Shown here: positions 20,466-29,819 of the stretch, in pieces
Numbering within the stretch: the first letter of the stretch is position 1
Layout: every line of letters starts with the position of its first letter
Assembly (NCBI GenBank): GCA_019316985.1
Contig: CP079215.1
Span: forward strand, 248,001-312,000
DNA from: Paraniabella defluvii
GTDB taxonomy: Bacteria; Bacteroidota; Bacteroidia; Chitinophagales; Chitinophagaceae
Reading direction: 5' to 3'
Length of the DNA stretch: 64,000 bases
The notes under the pieces: generated by a model
The model's database searches: none
Seen by the model: the letters and a program-made list of their open reading frames with translations, nothing else
What the model was told of the DNA's origin: nothing
Program-made: the position numbers and the translations under genes

Positions 20466-20524
20466 CCGCTAAGACACAAAGAACCAGTAATTTTAGTTTA
20501 GCGTCTTTGTGCCCTTTACGGTTC
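20466..20524. repeat. Imperfect inverted repeat between the VWA and ATPase genes
   Basis: 'CCGCTAAGACACAAAG' and, inverted, 'GCGTCTTTGTGCCCTTTACGG' flank an AT-rich centre. The same unit type occurs at 19207-19277. The repeat separates the VWA and ATPase genes without a terminator T run. Confidence 0.5.
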
Positions 20525-20544
20525 AATAAAAAACAAAAATATTA

Positions 20545-22077
20545 ATGAACGCGAGAACACTGGGAGAATTAAAAGCAAGCGGATATCAATCCAAATCGAT
20601 AAAAGAAGAAATAAGACAAAACCTGATACAAAAACTGAAGGAAGGTGATACCACATTCCCCGGTATTGTAGGCTATGAAGATTCGGTAGTTCCCGAAACA
20701 GAAAGGGCATTATTGAGTAAGCATAATATTTTGCTACTCGGATTGCGGGGCCAGGCTAAAACACGCATGGCGCGCCAGATGACAGCGCTGCTGGATGAGT
20801 ACATCCCGGTTGTGGCCGGTAGTGAGATCAACGATGATCCGCTCAATCCCATTTCAAAATATGCTATCGATCTGATTGCCGAAAAAGGAGATGACACACC
20901 TGTTGAATGGCTGCACAGAAGTCAACGCTATGGCGAAAAACTGGCTACTCCCGATGTTAGCGTTGCAGATCTCATTGGTGATATAGATCCTATTAAGGCA
21001 GCTAACCTGAAGTTAAGCTTTGCCGACGAACGTGTATTGCATTATGGCATTATCCCGCGCAGCAACAGAAGTATTTTTGTTATTAATGAATTACCCGACC
21101 TGCAGGCACGTATACAGGTTTCCTTATTCAATATACTGGAGGAAGGCGACATACAGATACGTGGCTTTAAGCTGAGAATGCCGCTGGATATACTGTTTAT
21201 ATTCACCGCCAACCCGGAAGATTATACCAACCGTGGTTCTATTGTTACGCCTTTAAAAGACCGGATCCAGAGCCAGATATTAACCCATTATCCTAAAACA
21301 CTGGAGCATGCCCTGGATATTACAGAACAGGAAGCTTTTGTGCACGGCGATGTAGTAGACAAAGTGCTGATCAGCGACCTGGTGAAGAGACTGATAGAGC
21401 AGGTAGCATTTGAAGCCCGCAGCAGTGAGTTTGTGGATAAAAAAAAAAGCGGGGTGAGCGCCCGTTTAACCATTTCTGCAAGAGAAAATGCAGTGAGTGC
21501 AGCAGAAAGGAGAGCGCTGATCAACGGTGAAGCAACTACCCAGGTATGGATATCCGACCTGGCGGGTATAATACCTTCCATTACCGGTAAAGTAGAGCTG
21601 GTATACGAAGGTGAACAGGAGGGCCCCTACCAGGTAGCGATGAACCTGGTTGACAAAGCCATCCGGTCGCAGTTTGTAAAATACTTTCCCGATCCCGACC
21701 AGATGAAAAAACGCAGGAATACGGGTAAACCATCGGCTCAGCAGAAGGCAGAGGATAATCCTTACCGTTCTATTACCGCCTGGTTCGATAAAGGCAACCA
21801 GCTCAACATTCCGTTCAATACAACGGACGAACAGAAGCTACAGCTTTTATACGCGGTTGACGGCTTACATGCCCTGGTAAAAAAATACTTCCCGGGCGCC
21901 AACGATATGCAATCCGGCCTGCTGATGGAATTTGTACTCCACGGCCTGGCTTCCTACTCTGCTATCAGTAAAAAATTATTCGAAAATAAGATCGAGTTCA
22001 AAGACCTGTTTGGAAGTATGATGAATATGGGTAGCGACGAGCAGGATGAAGAGCTGGGCTTTGATGATGAGGCTTAA
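20545..22077 (+). CDS. AAA+ ATPase of the MoxR / magnesium chelatase-like group
   Basis: Intact, 510 aa. Walker A is 'GLRGQAKT' (residues 66-73), Walker B lies in 'SIFVINELPDL' near residue 180, and a sensor-like Asn lies in 'FIFTANPEDY'. The C-terminal part has 'SARLTISARENAVSAAERRA', the lid region of chelatase-type ATPases. It should work with the upstream VWA protein as a chaperone-like motor. The long C-terminal extension past residue 380 is not assigned. No metal-chelatase large subunit is nearby, so cobalt or magnesium insertion is unlikely to be the job. Confidence 0.87.
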   Translation: MNARTLGELKASGYQSKSIKEEIRQNLIQKLKEGDTTFPGIVGYEDSVVPETERALLSKHNILLLGLRGQAKTRMARQMTALLDEYIPVVAGSEINDDPLNPISKYAIDLIAEKGDDTPVEWLHRSQRYGEKLATPDVSVADLIGDIDPIKAANLKLSFADERVLHYGIIPRSNRSIFVINELPDLQARIQVSLFNILEEGDIQIRGFKLRMPLDILFIFTANPEDYTNRGSIVTPLKDRIQSQILTHYPKTLEHALDITEQEAFVHGDVVDKVLISDLVKRLIEQVAFEARSSEFVDKKKSGVSARLTISARENAVSAAERRALINGEATTQVWISDLAGIIPSITGKVELVYEGEQEGPYQVAMNLVDKAIRSQFVKYFPDPDQMKKRRNTGKPSAQQKAEDNPYRSITAWFDKGNQLNIPFNTTDEQKLQLLYAVDGLHALVKKYFPGANDMQSGLLMEFVLHGLASYSAISKKLFENKIEFKDLFGSMMNMGSDEQDEELGFDDEA

Positions 22078-22110
22078 TAGGAGTAGTTCATAAAAATTGA
22101 TTAAGAAACA

Positions 22111-22581
22111 ATGAAACGCGCTGTTACCTTTCTTTTATTAATGCAGGTACTGTCACTTGGCAATGCACAAACTTCTAAAGCAAACCCGGAAAGTTTAGTG
22201 GGCACCTGGACTTTCCTAGAAATGCGTAATAATAAGAATAAAAAGATAGAGTCATATAGCAATGGGCATATGATCGTAGACGCCACCGGCCCCACTATAG
22301 TGTTTAACCAAGATGGTACATTTAGGAAGATATTCACTCCCCAAAACGAGGAAAGGGGCTACTGGCGGTATGACACAACCAGGAAGTTGATTAACTATGA
22401 TTTGTACATAGATTCGACAGACTGGGTAGGAAAAGACCTGATAAAAAGAGGTGAAGCCTCTAAATATCCTGACGGTAAGTATTATGAAAAAATAAGAGAT
22501 ATAATTGTTCGACACACAGCCACAGAGCTGATTTTAAACGAAAGGGGAGTCAAATGGTTTTTAAAAGAAAGAGATAATTAG
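22111..22581 (+). CDS. Small secreted lipocalin-like protein
   Basis: 156 aa, intact. A signal peptide MKRAVTFLLLMQVLSLGNAQ is followed by 'ESLVGTWTFLEMR', the opening strand typical of lipocalin-like (DUF4488/DUF5004-style) proteins, and beta-rich sequence with 'GPTIVFNQDGTFRKIF'. Predicted periplasmic or secreted; ligand and role are unknown. It starts 33 nt after the ATPase stop, so it may be co-transcribed, but no functional link is evident. A short hairpin follows the gene. Confidence 0.65.
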   Translation: MKRAVTFLLLMQVLSLGNAQTSKANPESLVGTWTFLEMRNNKNKKIESYSNGHMIVDATGPTIVFNQDGTFRKIFTPQNEERGYWRYDTTRKLINYDLYIDSTDWVGKDLIKRGEASKYPDGKYYEKIRDIIVRHTATELILNERGVKWFLKERDN

Positions 22582-22610
22582 TGAATTTCAGCCTCTTCAT
22601 TTCAATCATT

Positions 22611-22629
22611 GGCTCAAAAGTATTGAGCC
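22611..22629. terminator. Hairpin between convergent genes
   Basis: GGCTCAA pairs with TTGAGCC around a 5-nt loop. There is no clean T run directly after it, so it is a weak bidirectional terminator candidate between the genes ending at 22581 and 22691. Confidence 0.4.
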
Positions 22630-22690
22630 GGCTATAAAAAGATAAATCGCTGACTGAATGTCTTTTTATACATATTTATCCCTAACTAAT

Positions 22691-23536
22691 TCAGAGAGGG
22701 ATCAGAAAAAGTGTCTCCTGGGAAATATCTCCCGTTTGATACCCTTTTTTAAACCAGTACATACGCTGGGCAGATGTTCCATGTGTAAACGCGTCGGGCA
22801 CCACGGTACCGCTACTTCGCTTCTGTAGCCGGTCATCGCCGATGGCATTCGCAGCGTTTAACGCCTCATCAATATCACCTGCTTCCAGCAGATTTTGTTT
22901 TTGTGCGTAATGGGCCCATACACCGGCCAGGAAATCGGCCTGCAATTCCATCTTTACAGAATACTTGTTAAACTCCGCTTCGCTTACACGACCGCGCATT
23001 TCCTGCAATTTGTCAGCAGTACCATTAAGATTTTGAATATGGTGGCCCACTTCATGCGCTACTACATAAGCCATCGCAAAATCGCCGGAAGCGCCCAATT
23101 GTGTTTGCATTTCATCATAAAATGAGAGATCTATATATAATTTTTGATCGCCGGGACAATAGAAAGGACCCGAAGCAGCCGAGCCAAATCCGCAGGCAGA
23201 CTCTACCCTATCCCAGTATAATACGAGTGTAGGATTAGGATATTGCTGCCCTTGTTTGGCATAGAGCTGACTCCACATATCTTCTGTATCGGCGAGCACT
23301 ACCTTTACAAATTTTGACAGATCTTCTTCACGGGCTGCACGTTGCGGATCCTGTTGCGTGGTTCCTCCGCCACCGGCAACATCGGGCATAACCGGAGGCT
23401 CTCCACTGCCGCCTAAAAAATTATAAAGTAAATAAATGATCAGGCCTACCACGCCTCCGCCAATGGCCATGCCACCACCCGACATACCGCGCCTGTCTTC
23501 AACATTTCCACTTTCGCGTCTTCCTCTCCATTTCAT
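22691..23536 (-). CDS. YpfJ/KPN_02809-family neutral zinc metallopeptidase
   Basis: Intact, 281 aa. A basic N-terminus (MKWRGRRESGNVEDRRGMSG) and a Gly-rich membrane segment (residues 24-43) anchor it, with the catalytic domain outside. 'VVAHEVGHHIQNLNG' gives the HExxH zinc motif at residues 161-165, and 'MELQADFLAGVWAHY' supplies the third ligand region. The family is widespread, with an unknown substrate. Length and motifs are normal. It stands alone on the minus strand, separated by about 200 nt from the next gene upstream. Confidence 0.9.
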   Translation of the reverse strand: MKWRGRRESGNVEDRRGMSGGGMAIGGGVVGLIIYLLYNFLGGSGEPPVMPDVAGGGGTTQQDPQRAAREEDLSKFVKVVLADTEDMWSQLYAKQGQQYPNPTLVLYWDRVESACGFGSAASGPFYCPGDQKLYIDLSFYDEMQTQLGASGDFAMAYVVAHEVGHHIQNLNGTADKLQEMRGRVSEAEFNKYSVKMELQADFLAGVWAHYAQKQNLLEAGDIDEALNAANAIGDDRLQKRSSGTVVPDAFTHGTSAQRMYWFKKGYQTGDISQETLFLIPL

Positions 23537-23743
23537 AATAGTTGGTTTATAAATGAATATTTTTAATTAAAATATCGTGCCATTATATCAATCGATCACC
23601 AAAAGCTGTTTCCTGCTACTTACCCGAAATAAAGGTTCTTTCCATCAGACAACAAGAAAAATGGCGTTTGCGTATTTGATAAAATAGTTGAAAAGCAGTT
23701 CTCCGGCACCTCCTGTAACGAACCGTATATGTGTTCCTAACAG

Positions 23744-24505
23744 CTATTTTATTGTAATAGCAGCTACTACAGGAAGATGATCAGATAAACTGTTAACGGG
23801 CACCGTATGCGCTTTTACGCTCACCAGGTCTTTGCTTCTTATAAAAATATAGTCGATCTTTTTGTTTGCCACCGGTGCTGGATAGGTTGCTATCTGCCGG
23901 TGATCCGTTCCGGTAAAATAAGACCGAAGGTATTGTATTTCGGGAGCCTCCGGTGTTGCATTTAAATCCCCGGTTAATATAACAGGGTACCGATCGGCGC
24001 CCAGATACGCTACTGCTTCGCGCGCCTGAACCATGCGCGAAGAATCGTCCAGCGCAAAATGGGCGGAAGCAAAACGAAGCTTTTTCTTCTTCGACAGTTC
24101 AATAACAGCGCTAATCATCGCGGTTGATGGATTCTTACTTTTTAATAAACTCATTCTTTTATTGCTTACCTGTGCGAGCGGATAACGCGACAGAATACCC
24201 ATTCCGTATGCCCCACCCTGATAAGCATAATGACGAACAAAAGCATAATGCATCCCGGTGATTTTACCTAACTCTTTCATCTGGTCCACGCTGTTGGTCC
24301 GCATGCAAACACTATCTACCTCCTGCAAACCAACTATATCTGCACCCGAGGCTTTGATAAATGCCCCGATAGCCGGCAACTGATCTTTTTCATCCTTATC
24401 GGCGCCATGATGAATATTGTAACTCATTACAGTGATGGTTTGCGCAGGTACAACCAGGCCATTAAACAGCAGTATAGAAAAAAACAGGTATTTTATAAGA
24501 TTCAT
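23744..24505 (-). CDS. Secreted endonuclease/exonuclease/phosphatase family hydrolase
   Basis: Intact, 253 aa with a signal peptide ending near 'VVPAQT'. EEP fold motifs in order: 'VMSYNIHHG', 'GLQEVD' (the Glu metal ligand), 'ILTGDLNATP' (catalytic Asp and Asn) and 'SLSDHLPVVA' (the C-terminal Asp-His). The substrate could be DNA, a phospholipid or an inositol phosphate; relatives near sugar-uptake genes vary. Its start lies 3 nt after the stop of the upstream thioesterase gene, so the two are translationally coupled. Confidence 0.88.
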   Translation of the reverse strand: MNLIKYLFFSILLFNGLVVPAQTITVMSYNIHHGADKDEKDQLPAIGAFIKASGADIVGLQEVDSVCMRTNSVDQMKELGKITGMHYAFVRHYAYQGGAYGMGILSRYPLAQVSNKRMSLLKSKNPSTAMISAVIELSKKKKLRFASAHFALDDSSRMVQAREAVAYLGADRYPVILTGDLNATPEAPEIQYLRSYFTGTDHRQIATYPAPVANKKIDYIFIRSKDLVSVKAHTVPVNSLSDHLPVVAAITIK

Positions 24506-24508
24506 ATC

Positions 24509-24949
24509 TTAAGGATTTAGCCACTCGAAATCTTCCGACTTAGGCATTGCATCGTATGTATGCATCACCAGCTCGGGTGGTGTAGCCAGTTTTCGCTTTT
24601 CTGTGTCCATCCATGCACCATCGAGGTTCATAATTGCAGCTACAGTATCCCCGTTCTTAACAACGTTATGCCTCATCGAAAAGCGGCTGAAGTCTTTCCT
24701 GGCTTTTGTTAGCTCCAGGTTGATCGTAACCTCGTCTTCCTGTCTTATTTCCCGCCTGAAAACGCATTCTTCCCTGAAAAGAACAGGCCCGATATGTAAT
24801 TCATGCATTTTAGTGGTAGAGAGCCCATGCTCCAGTAAAAATTCGATCCTGCAGTAAGCGCCCCAGTCGTAATAAACACTGTGGCGCAAATGTGCGTTGG
24901 CATCCAGATCAGACCAACGTATCTGTACGGGTTTTATAAATGCTGCCAT
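24509..24949 (-). CDS. Hotdog-fold acyl-CoA thioesterase
   Basis: 146 aa from MAAFIKPVQIRWSDLDANAH; an ATG three codons upstream is possible. 'RWSDLDANAHLRHSVYYDW' is the 4HBT-type active-site segment, with Asp after the Trp-Ser and a helix bearing His and Tyr. Cytosolic hydrolysis of an acyl-CoA is expected; chain length is not predictable. It precedes the EEP hydrolase in a tight two-gene operon, though the two have no obvious shared pathway. Confidence 0.85.
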   Translation of the reverse strand: MAAFIKPVQIRWSDLDANAHLRHSVYYDWGAYCRIEFLLEHGLSTTKMHELHIGPVLFREECVFRREIRQEDEVTINLELTKARKDFSRFSMRHNVVKNGDTVAAIMNLDGAWMDTEKRKLATPPELVMHTYDAMPKSEDFEWLNP

Positions 24950-25109
24950 TAGAATCAATTTAAACTTATAAAAATTGCGTTTATCAGTTCCGTAACAATG
25001 ATACGACTATTTTTGCACCTCCCCGAATGAACAAATCAATAAGGGGCAACGCCGCGGGTTAATGGAACCGGGCGTTGCAGTACAGTCTTTAAAAACAAAC
25101 ACAAAAGGA

Positions 25110-25859
25110 ATGAAACAGATCGCAACAATAGTGTTATCAGGTTTAGTAGCGGTGAGCGCCAATGCCCAAACAAAAGCAAAACCTAAATCCGCAGCCACGC
25201 CTGCTCCAAAAACTACGGCGGCCCCGGCAACAGCTGGCCAGGCTACCCCATTAAAAACACTGGCAGATTCAGCCAGCTATGCTATCGGGCAAAACCTGGC
25301 ACAATCTATCACAAAGGACCTGAAGACCCTGAATAAGCAAGCTTTCATAGAGGCTATTAAAACAGTGTTCGATGGCAAAGAGGCTAAATTTAAAGAAGAC
25401 GATATCCGTTCCATACTTACTGAATTTTCGAGGGCTGAAGAAGAAAATCAGTCTAAAGCTACTGTTGAAGCAGGTAGAGCTTTTTCCTTGAGAAAAAAAA
25501 CAAAACCAGGCCGGGGTTAAAACCACCGCCAGCGGTTTACAATACGAGGTAATAAAAGAAGGAACAGGCGCTATGCCAACTGCTGCCGATACGGTGGTGT
25601 GCAACTATATGGGTATGTTGCTGGACAGTACGCAATTCGACAACTCCTACGATCGCGGTGAACCCCTTACGATTGCTGTAGACGGCGGAGTAATACGCGG
25701 GTGGACCGAAGGTTTACAATTAATGAAAGAGGGCGCTAAATACAGGTTCTATATTCCGCAGGAGCTGGGCTATGGATTAAGAGGCGCTTCGTCTACCATA
25801 CCGGGGGCAGCGCATTGATATTTGACATAGAACTACTCGAGGTAAAGAAGAAAAAATAA
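25110..25859 (+). CDS. FKBP-type peptidyl-prolyl isomerase, exported (frameshifted)
   Basis: The start MKQIATIVLSGLVAVSANAQ at 25110 is a signal peptide. A low-complexity Lys/Pro/Ala linker and a helical FKBP N-terminal domain (residues about 55-130) follow. The FKBP catalytic domain has 'TTASGLQYEVIKEGTG', 'FDNSYDRGEPLTIAVDGGVI' and 'YRFYIPQELGYG'. Breaks at about 25490 (A8) and 25802 (G5) are repaired by one base each, the last giving the family ending 'GGSALIFDIELLEV'. Repaired length is about 250 aa. Likely a periplasmic folding helper of the Mip/FkpA type. Confidence 0.9.
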
Positions 25860-25881
25860 ATCAGCTTTTATGAAGCCTTTG

Positions 25882-25920
25882 ATAGCAGTAGCATAGCCGT
25901 TTATGTTACTGCTATTTCTT
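25882..25920 (+). terminator. Terminator after the FKBP gene
   Basis: ATAGCAGTAGCATA pairs with TATGTTACTGCTAT with one mismatch and is followed by TTTC and TTTT. It starts 22 nt after the stop. Confidence 0.75.
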
Positions 25921-26021
25921 TTAAAATAATTATGAAATAAAATTTGGAAATAAGATTTACTTCATAGTAACTTTAGTAAAAATTCATTTTCCCATATATG
26001 GAAACACACATGTCAATAGAT

Positions 26022-26048
26022 GAGCCTCCCTCGGAAGCTCTTTTTTTT
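26022..26048 (+). terminator. Orphan hairpin plus T8 (possible small RNA end)
   Basis: GAGCcTCC-ctc-GGAaGCTC followed by eight T is a good Rho-independent terminator with no coding gene directly before it. A promoter-like pair 50-80 nt upstream would give a transcript of about 65 nt. Confidence 0.5.
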
Positions 26049-26204
26049 AACCTGTACACCTCATTTTTAAACACGCTAACTGTAACACATTTACCGGCAC
26101 CTTAACTCTTTTCCACATAACACCTATTGAGCATATATACTATGCCCCTGTATCGTTTTAATTAACTTTATATACCACCCCTATTATCTTTAAAATACAT
26201 TCGA

Positions 26205-27073
26205 ATGAAAGCTGTTTTCCCCGCAGATGAACCTCCCTCTAAGTTAACCTTTACCTACACCACGCTGATCGTATTGATCTTTCTGACAGCCTGCCAATAC
26301 AAAAAGAACATGCATACTACAGATACGGTGATGATTCCGGAAGACCCGGCTGTTCTATCCAAAAGCGAAACGGTTGCCTGTAGCATTCCTCCAAAGCAAT
26401 TGTCAAAAAGAAAAAGATCTACCTGACATTTGATGACGGTCCGAACAAAGGAACACGCACCGTGCTGGACATTATGAAAGAAGAGCAGATCCCGGCTACC
26501 TTCTTCCTGGTAGGTGAGCATGCTGTTGGAAGCACAGAACAAAAAGAACTGATGGATAGCTTGAGAAATCTTCAAACCATTGAACTTTGCAACCACAGCT
26601 ACTCTCATGCACATAACCGGTTCGACAAGTTTTATATGCAGCCCGACTCAGTGCTGGCCGACTTTGATAAAGCCCGCGCCATTCTGCAACTCAACTGCAT
26701 GACTGCCCGTACCCCGGCCGCAATATCTGGCGGATAGATAGCATTAATGGTACCGATATTAAAGCCAGCAGGGCTGCCGCAGATACTTTGCAGAAATATG
26801 GTTACAAACTGGTAGGATGGGATATGGAATGGCATTTTGAACCTAAGACCATGCAATTAACCAAAACTGCAGCAGAATTAAAAATGCAGATCGACAGCCT
26901 TTTCTTACGTAATAAAGTAAAGCAGGAAAATCACCTGGTATTATTGGCACATGACCAGGCATACAGGAGTGCATCAATATAGAAGAGCTACGAAGCTGGT
27001 ACGCGATTTAAAGCAGGACGACAATTACGAATTGGAACTGATTAAGAATTATCCGGGCTTAAGCAAAAATTAA
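26205..27073 (+). CDS. Polysaccharide deacetylase family lipoprotein (frameshifted)
   Basis: The N-terminus has a hydrophobic segment ending in the lipobox LTAC (Cys about residue 30). The NodB-like domain shows 'IYLTFDDGPNKGTRTVLDIM' (the catalytic Asp and metal Asp) and 'ELCNHSYSHAH' (the metal His pair). The C-terminal motif 'NHLVLLAHDQAY' carries the last His. At least four breaks (near 26410, 26720, 26970, 26995) make the printed frame discontinuous. Repaired length is about 290 aa. It probably de-N-acetylates or trims a surface or cell-wall glycan; the substrate is unknown. Confidence 0.83.
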
Positions 27074-27178
27074 CAGTTGCCTTCAACGACACCTCCCGGA
27101 TAAATGCAACATGAACCTGCCTTCAATGCTCACGCAATAATTCATTTTTTTAGAATGGAAAACAAATAACTTAGCGGC

Positions 27179-28398
27179 ATGCGGTACCTTATATTTCTTT
27201 TGCTGACAGGCTGCTTCTTTACTCCTTTAGCAGCCCAAAACAATAACTCCTTTTACATAATAAGTACCACCCGTGTGTATGATATACCCAGCCCCAAAGG
27301 AAAAGCTATAGGCGTATATGCGAGAGGCGGGATGGCTACCGAGCTGAAAAAAATTTAATAACGGCTGGAGTGAGATACTGGTAGAGAATGGAGAAAAAGC
27401 TTATATCCCCTCGCGCTTCCTGGTTTCGGGCCTGAATGCCAAAGACAATTATGAAAAAGATCCCGGCGATTTTGTTTTACCAGGTGAAGCAGATGCAGCA
27501 TACGGAAGTCCTCATTTATTTATAACAGCAGCCAGCGTAAAAGCGCGGGCCATATTTGCAAAAAACAAACCCGTGGCAAGGATTTACCGCACCAATGAAC
27601 CTGTTGGCGTTAGCTACCTTCCCTACGATGAAAACAAACTCGTAAAGATCGGCGGTGGCGCCTTTGCGGGTGATCGCTCCGGATGGCTTTTTACGCAAAA
27701 GAAATTTTTGGGCCGTAAGCTGAATTTTGAAAAAACAGTAAGTGCGTATTACGCATTAGCTAAAACAGATACGGCTACAAGAAAATGCTGGCTGAAAGAA
27801 TTTACGAAATGAGCTGGCGCGAAAATAAAAGCAATAATTTACAGGGTATACAGCTGTTTCGTAATTACCAGAAAGAGGCAGGCAATAATCAATTGTATCA
27901 ACAACTGGCCTTTGATGAGTTTCTGCTGAAAGCAACCCAGGATGCGGGTAAAGAAACCGGTTCAGCATTTGAAGATTCGCCCCTACGATTTACCGTTCTG
28001 AATAAAATGTTGCCTGTTGATTTTTCAGAAAAGGATATACTGGATATACCACTTTCCAGGAAGATCATTACTAATGGAACGGGGTATCCGGAATGTGGCG
28101 TTGAGGTGAGCAAGGAATATGCCTTTGATCATTTTAAAGTGTACCATAGTCAAACCGAAAAACTCACCTATATTCCCGAGATCCGGTTTAATAAAAAAGA
28201 TATCGCCGTAACTATCGCAGGATTTACCATTGACGGAGAAACTACGGAAGAAGCTTTTTGAAAAAACTCGGGAAATTTGTTCACTACGACTGGTTAGAAA
28301 AGCCTCATGTATACTATATCAGCGGAGATGGCGATGCCTTAGCGCTTACTTTCAAAAACGGCATGGCGGTGCTGTACGAATACTGGTTTTATTGTTAG
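27179..28398 (+). CDS. Exported SH3-domain-like protein of unknown function (frameshifted)
   Basis: The signal peptide MRYLIFLLLTGCFFTPLAAQ may be a type I site or a lipobox (LTGC). Two bacterial SH3-like segments follow: 'YIISTTRVYDIPSPKGKAIG' with 'GWSEILVENGEKAYIPSRFL', and 'ITAASVKARAIFAKNKPVAR' with 'GDRSGWLFTQKKFLG'. The C-terminal half is unassigned. Breaks near 27352 (A7), 27783 (A4) and 28258 (T5) are each repaired by one base, for about 406 aa. SH3b repeats often bind peptidoglycan, but no enzyme domain is present. Confidence 0.65.
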
Positions 28399-28507
28399 GA
28401 GCACGGCGCCTGCGGGCACGCGCGACAGTGAGAAAAGTACGCCGCGTTAATTCCTGAATAACTTCGACATCCTTTTCAGATAATTGCTGCAATTGGATTA
28501 AAAACAT

Positions 28508-29001
28508 TTACCAGCCGAATAAGTAGTTTTTCTTCTTTTTCTTGCTGGCATCTTCAAATACAGTAAATGTCATAGGCTGTTTCCAATATGCCTTAACCGC
28601 TCTCCCGTTTTCAATGGCAGGTAACCATGTTTTTGATTTTTAATCACCCGTACCAATTCTTCTTCCATCCCAAAACCATTTTTGGAAAGTGCTCTAACCT
28701 CTCCTACTTTGCCATCCGGCATTATTATAAATTGAACGTATGCTATGTAAGTTCCAACAGGAGCTCCTTTTCTTACAGCGACACTTTGATCAATTTCATT
28801 TTGCAAAAGCTCTTCCACGCTCCCTTCCCGCCAGGATATTCGGCTTCTTTATCAGCACGGGCAAATGAAAAATTATCTGCAACCCTTACTTGGTTATTTG
28901 ACGGAATGGTATCACCGATCTCTTATTATCCATTGCGTTGAGGTTTATCAAATTGCCCAACTGGATAAAAAAACAAAGATTACAGGTCGCGCTAATGTCA
29001 T
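28508..29001 (-). CDS. TonB C-terminal-domain protein (frameshifted)
   Basis: A short N-terminal hydrophobic segment (from MTLARPVIFVFF) is followed by 'EAEYPGGKGAWKSF' and 'TYIAYVQFIIMPDGKVGEVR', the pattern of the TonB C-terminal domain. The repaired C-terminus reads 'TWLPAIENGRAVKAYWKQPM' and ends with a Lys-rich tail. Three or four single-base breaks occur (near 28958, 28930, 28810, 28640). Repaired length is about 165 aa. It lacks the long Pro-rich linker of a full TonB, so it may be a stand-alone periplasmic domain rather than an energy transducer. Confidence 0.65.
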
Positions 29002-29161
29002 ATTGCGAGGCTATTGATTTTTATGTATGTGTTTGCTCCTTCATGAAAAAAAATTCTATTAACTATTTCCATATTGCAAGGTCAATTAAGTTGCTTTATT
29101 TATGTACCGGCAGATAGCCTTACCCTACTGCAAAAAACACCTGCCCGCACGCGTAGTCCGC

Positions 29162-29661
29162 CTACAACAACTGATTGGTCTGCTTCACCACGCCCATTAC
29201 AAAAGTGCTTTGCACATGCCCCACATTCTCTACCTGGCTAAGTTTGTTCACATGAAAGTCGTAATAGGTTTCCATATCTTCTGTCAATACTTTCAGCAAA
29301 AAATCAAATTCACCAGAGATACTGTAGCACTCCAGTACCTCGTTCATTGCCATAATCGATTTGATAAATTTAGACCCGGCAATCTTATTATGCTCCCTTA
29401 GCGATACATGGCAAATTACCATCAGCTTCTTGCCCAGCTTCGCTGCGTCTAATATGGCGGTGTAGTAGGAAATGATTCCCGACTGCTCCGCCGCTTCACG
29501 CGCTCGTGTACCGGCGTGGTACTCAAATGCACGGCATCCGCAATTTCCTTAACCGTTACACGCCCGTTTTGCTGCAACATCCTGAGTATATCAAGGTCCT
29601 TGGCATCCAGCGCTGCCGACAAAGCAGTTACTTTTTCTTTTGCATATTTATTTACCGCCAT
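29162..29661 (-). CDS. Lrp/AsnC family transcriptional regulator (frameshifted)
   Basis: An N-terminal winged helix: 'LDAKDLDILRMLQQNGRVTV' and 'KEIADAVHLSTTPVHERVKR'. The C-terminal RAM ligand-binding domain carries 'ECYSISGEFDFLLKVLTEDM' and 'VQSTFVMGVVKQT'. A break near 29465 is repaired by one base, giving about 167 aa. The effector is unknown, probably an amino acid. It is divergent from ahcY, and both -7 boxes lie inside copies of one 12-bp inverted motif, which suggests it controls itself and ahcY. Confidence 0.9.
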
Positions 29662-29681
29662 AAAACAGTATTTTATACCAT

Positions 29682-29756
29682 CAAAGGTACTTTCTTTATT
29701 ACTTTATTCTTAAATATTAATTTTAACCTGTTATTTTATCCTGTAAAGTACCTTTG
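29682..29756. promoter_or_regulatory. Divergent lrp/ahcY promoter region with a 12-bp inverted repeat
   Basis: CAAAGGTACTTT (29682-29693) and its exact complement AAAGTACCTTTG (29745-29756) face outward. Each contains TACCTTTG, a consensus -7 box reading toward lrp and ahcY respectively. The centres are 63 bp apart, about six helical turns, suiting a looping regulator. Confidence 0.55.
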
Positions 29757-29819
29757 CAGGTGTTCATTTGCCCCAAACAGGCAATGAATTACATTCATTT
29801 CAAATTATAAACAATACAT

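Larger units (their letters stand above)
25860..26204 (+). other. Intergenic region with two terminators and promoter-like sites
   Basis: Contains the FKBP terminator (25882-25920), a TTTG...TAACTTTA promoter-like pair (25944-25975) followed by a second hairpin with T8 (26022-26048), and another TAACTTTA near 26163. A 35-codon ORF starting at 25998 overlaps the second hairpin, but nothing supports it as a gene. Confidence 0.35.

Noticed and set aside
23744..24949. Functional pairing of the EEP hydrolase and the thioesterase
   Set aside because: They are only 3 nt apart, but no shared substrate or pathway follows from the families, so no joint function is claimed.
25998..26105. 35-codon ORF containing a DEPPS motif like that at the deacetylase start
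   Set aside because: It runs through a terminator hairpin with T8 and has no signal or domain. I kept only the nucleotide repeat as a weak finding.
29662..29819. Possible SAH riboswitch before ahcY
   Set aside because: No SAH-riboswitch-like fold is visible in the short leader. The inverted promoter motif and the divergent Lrp gene explain the region better.
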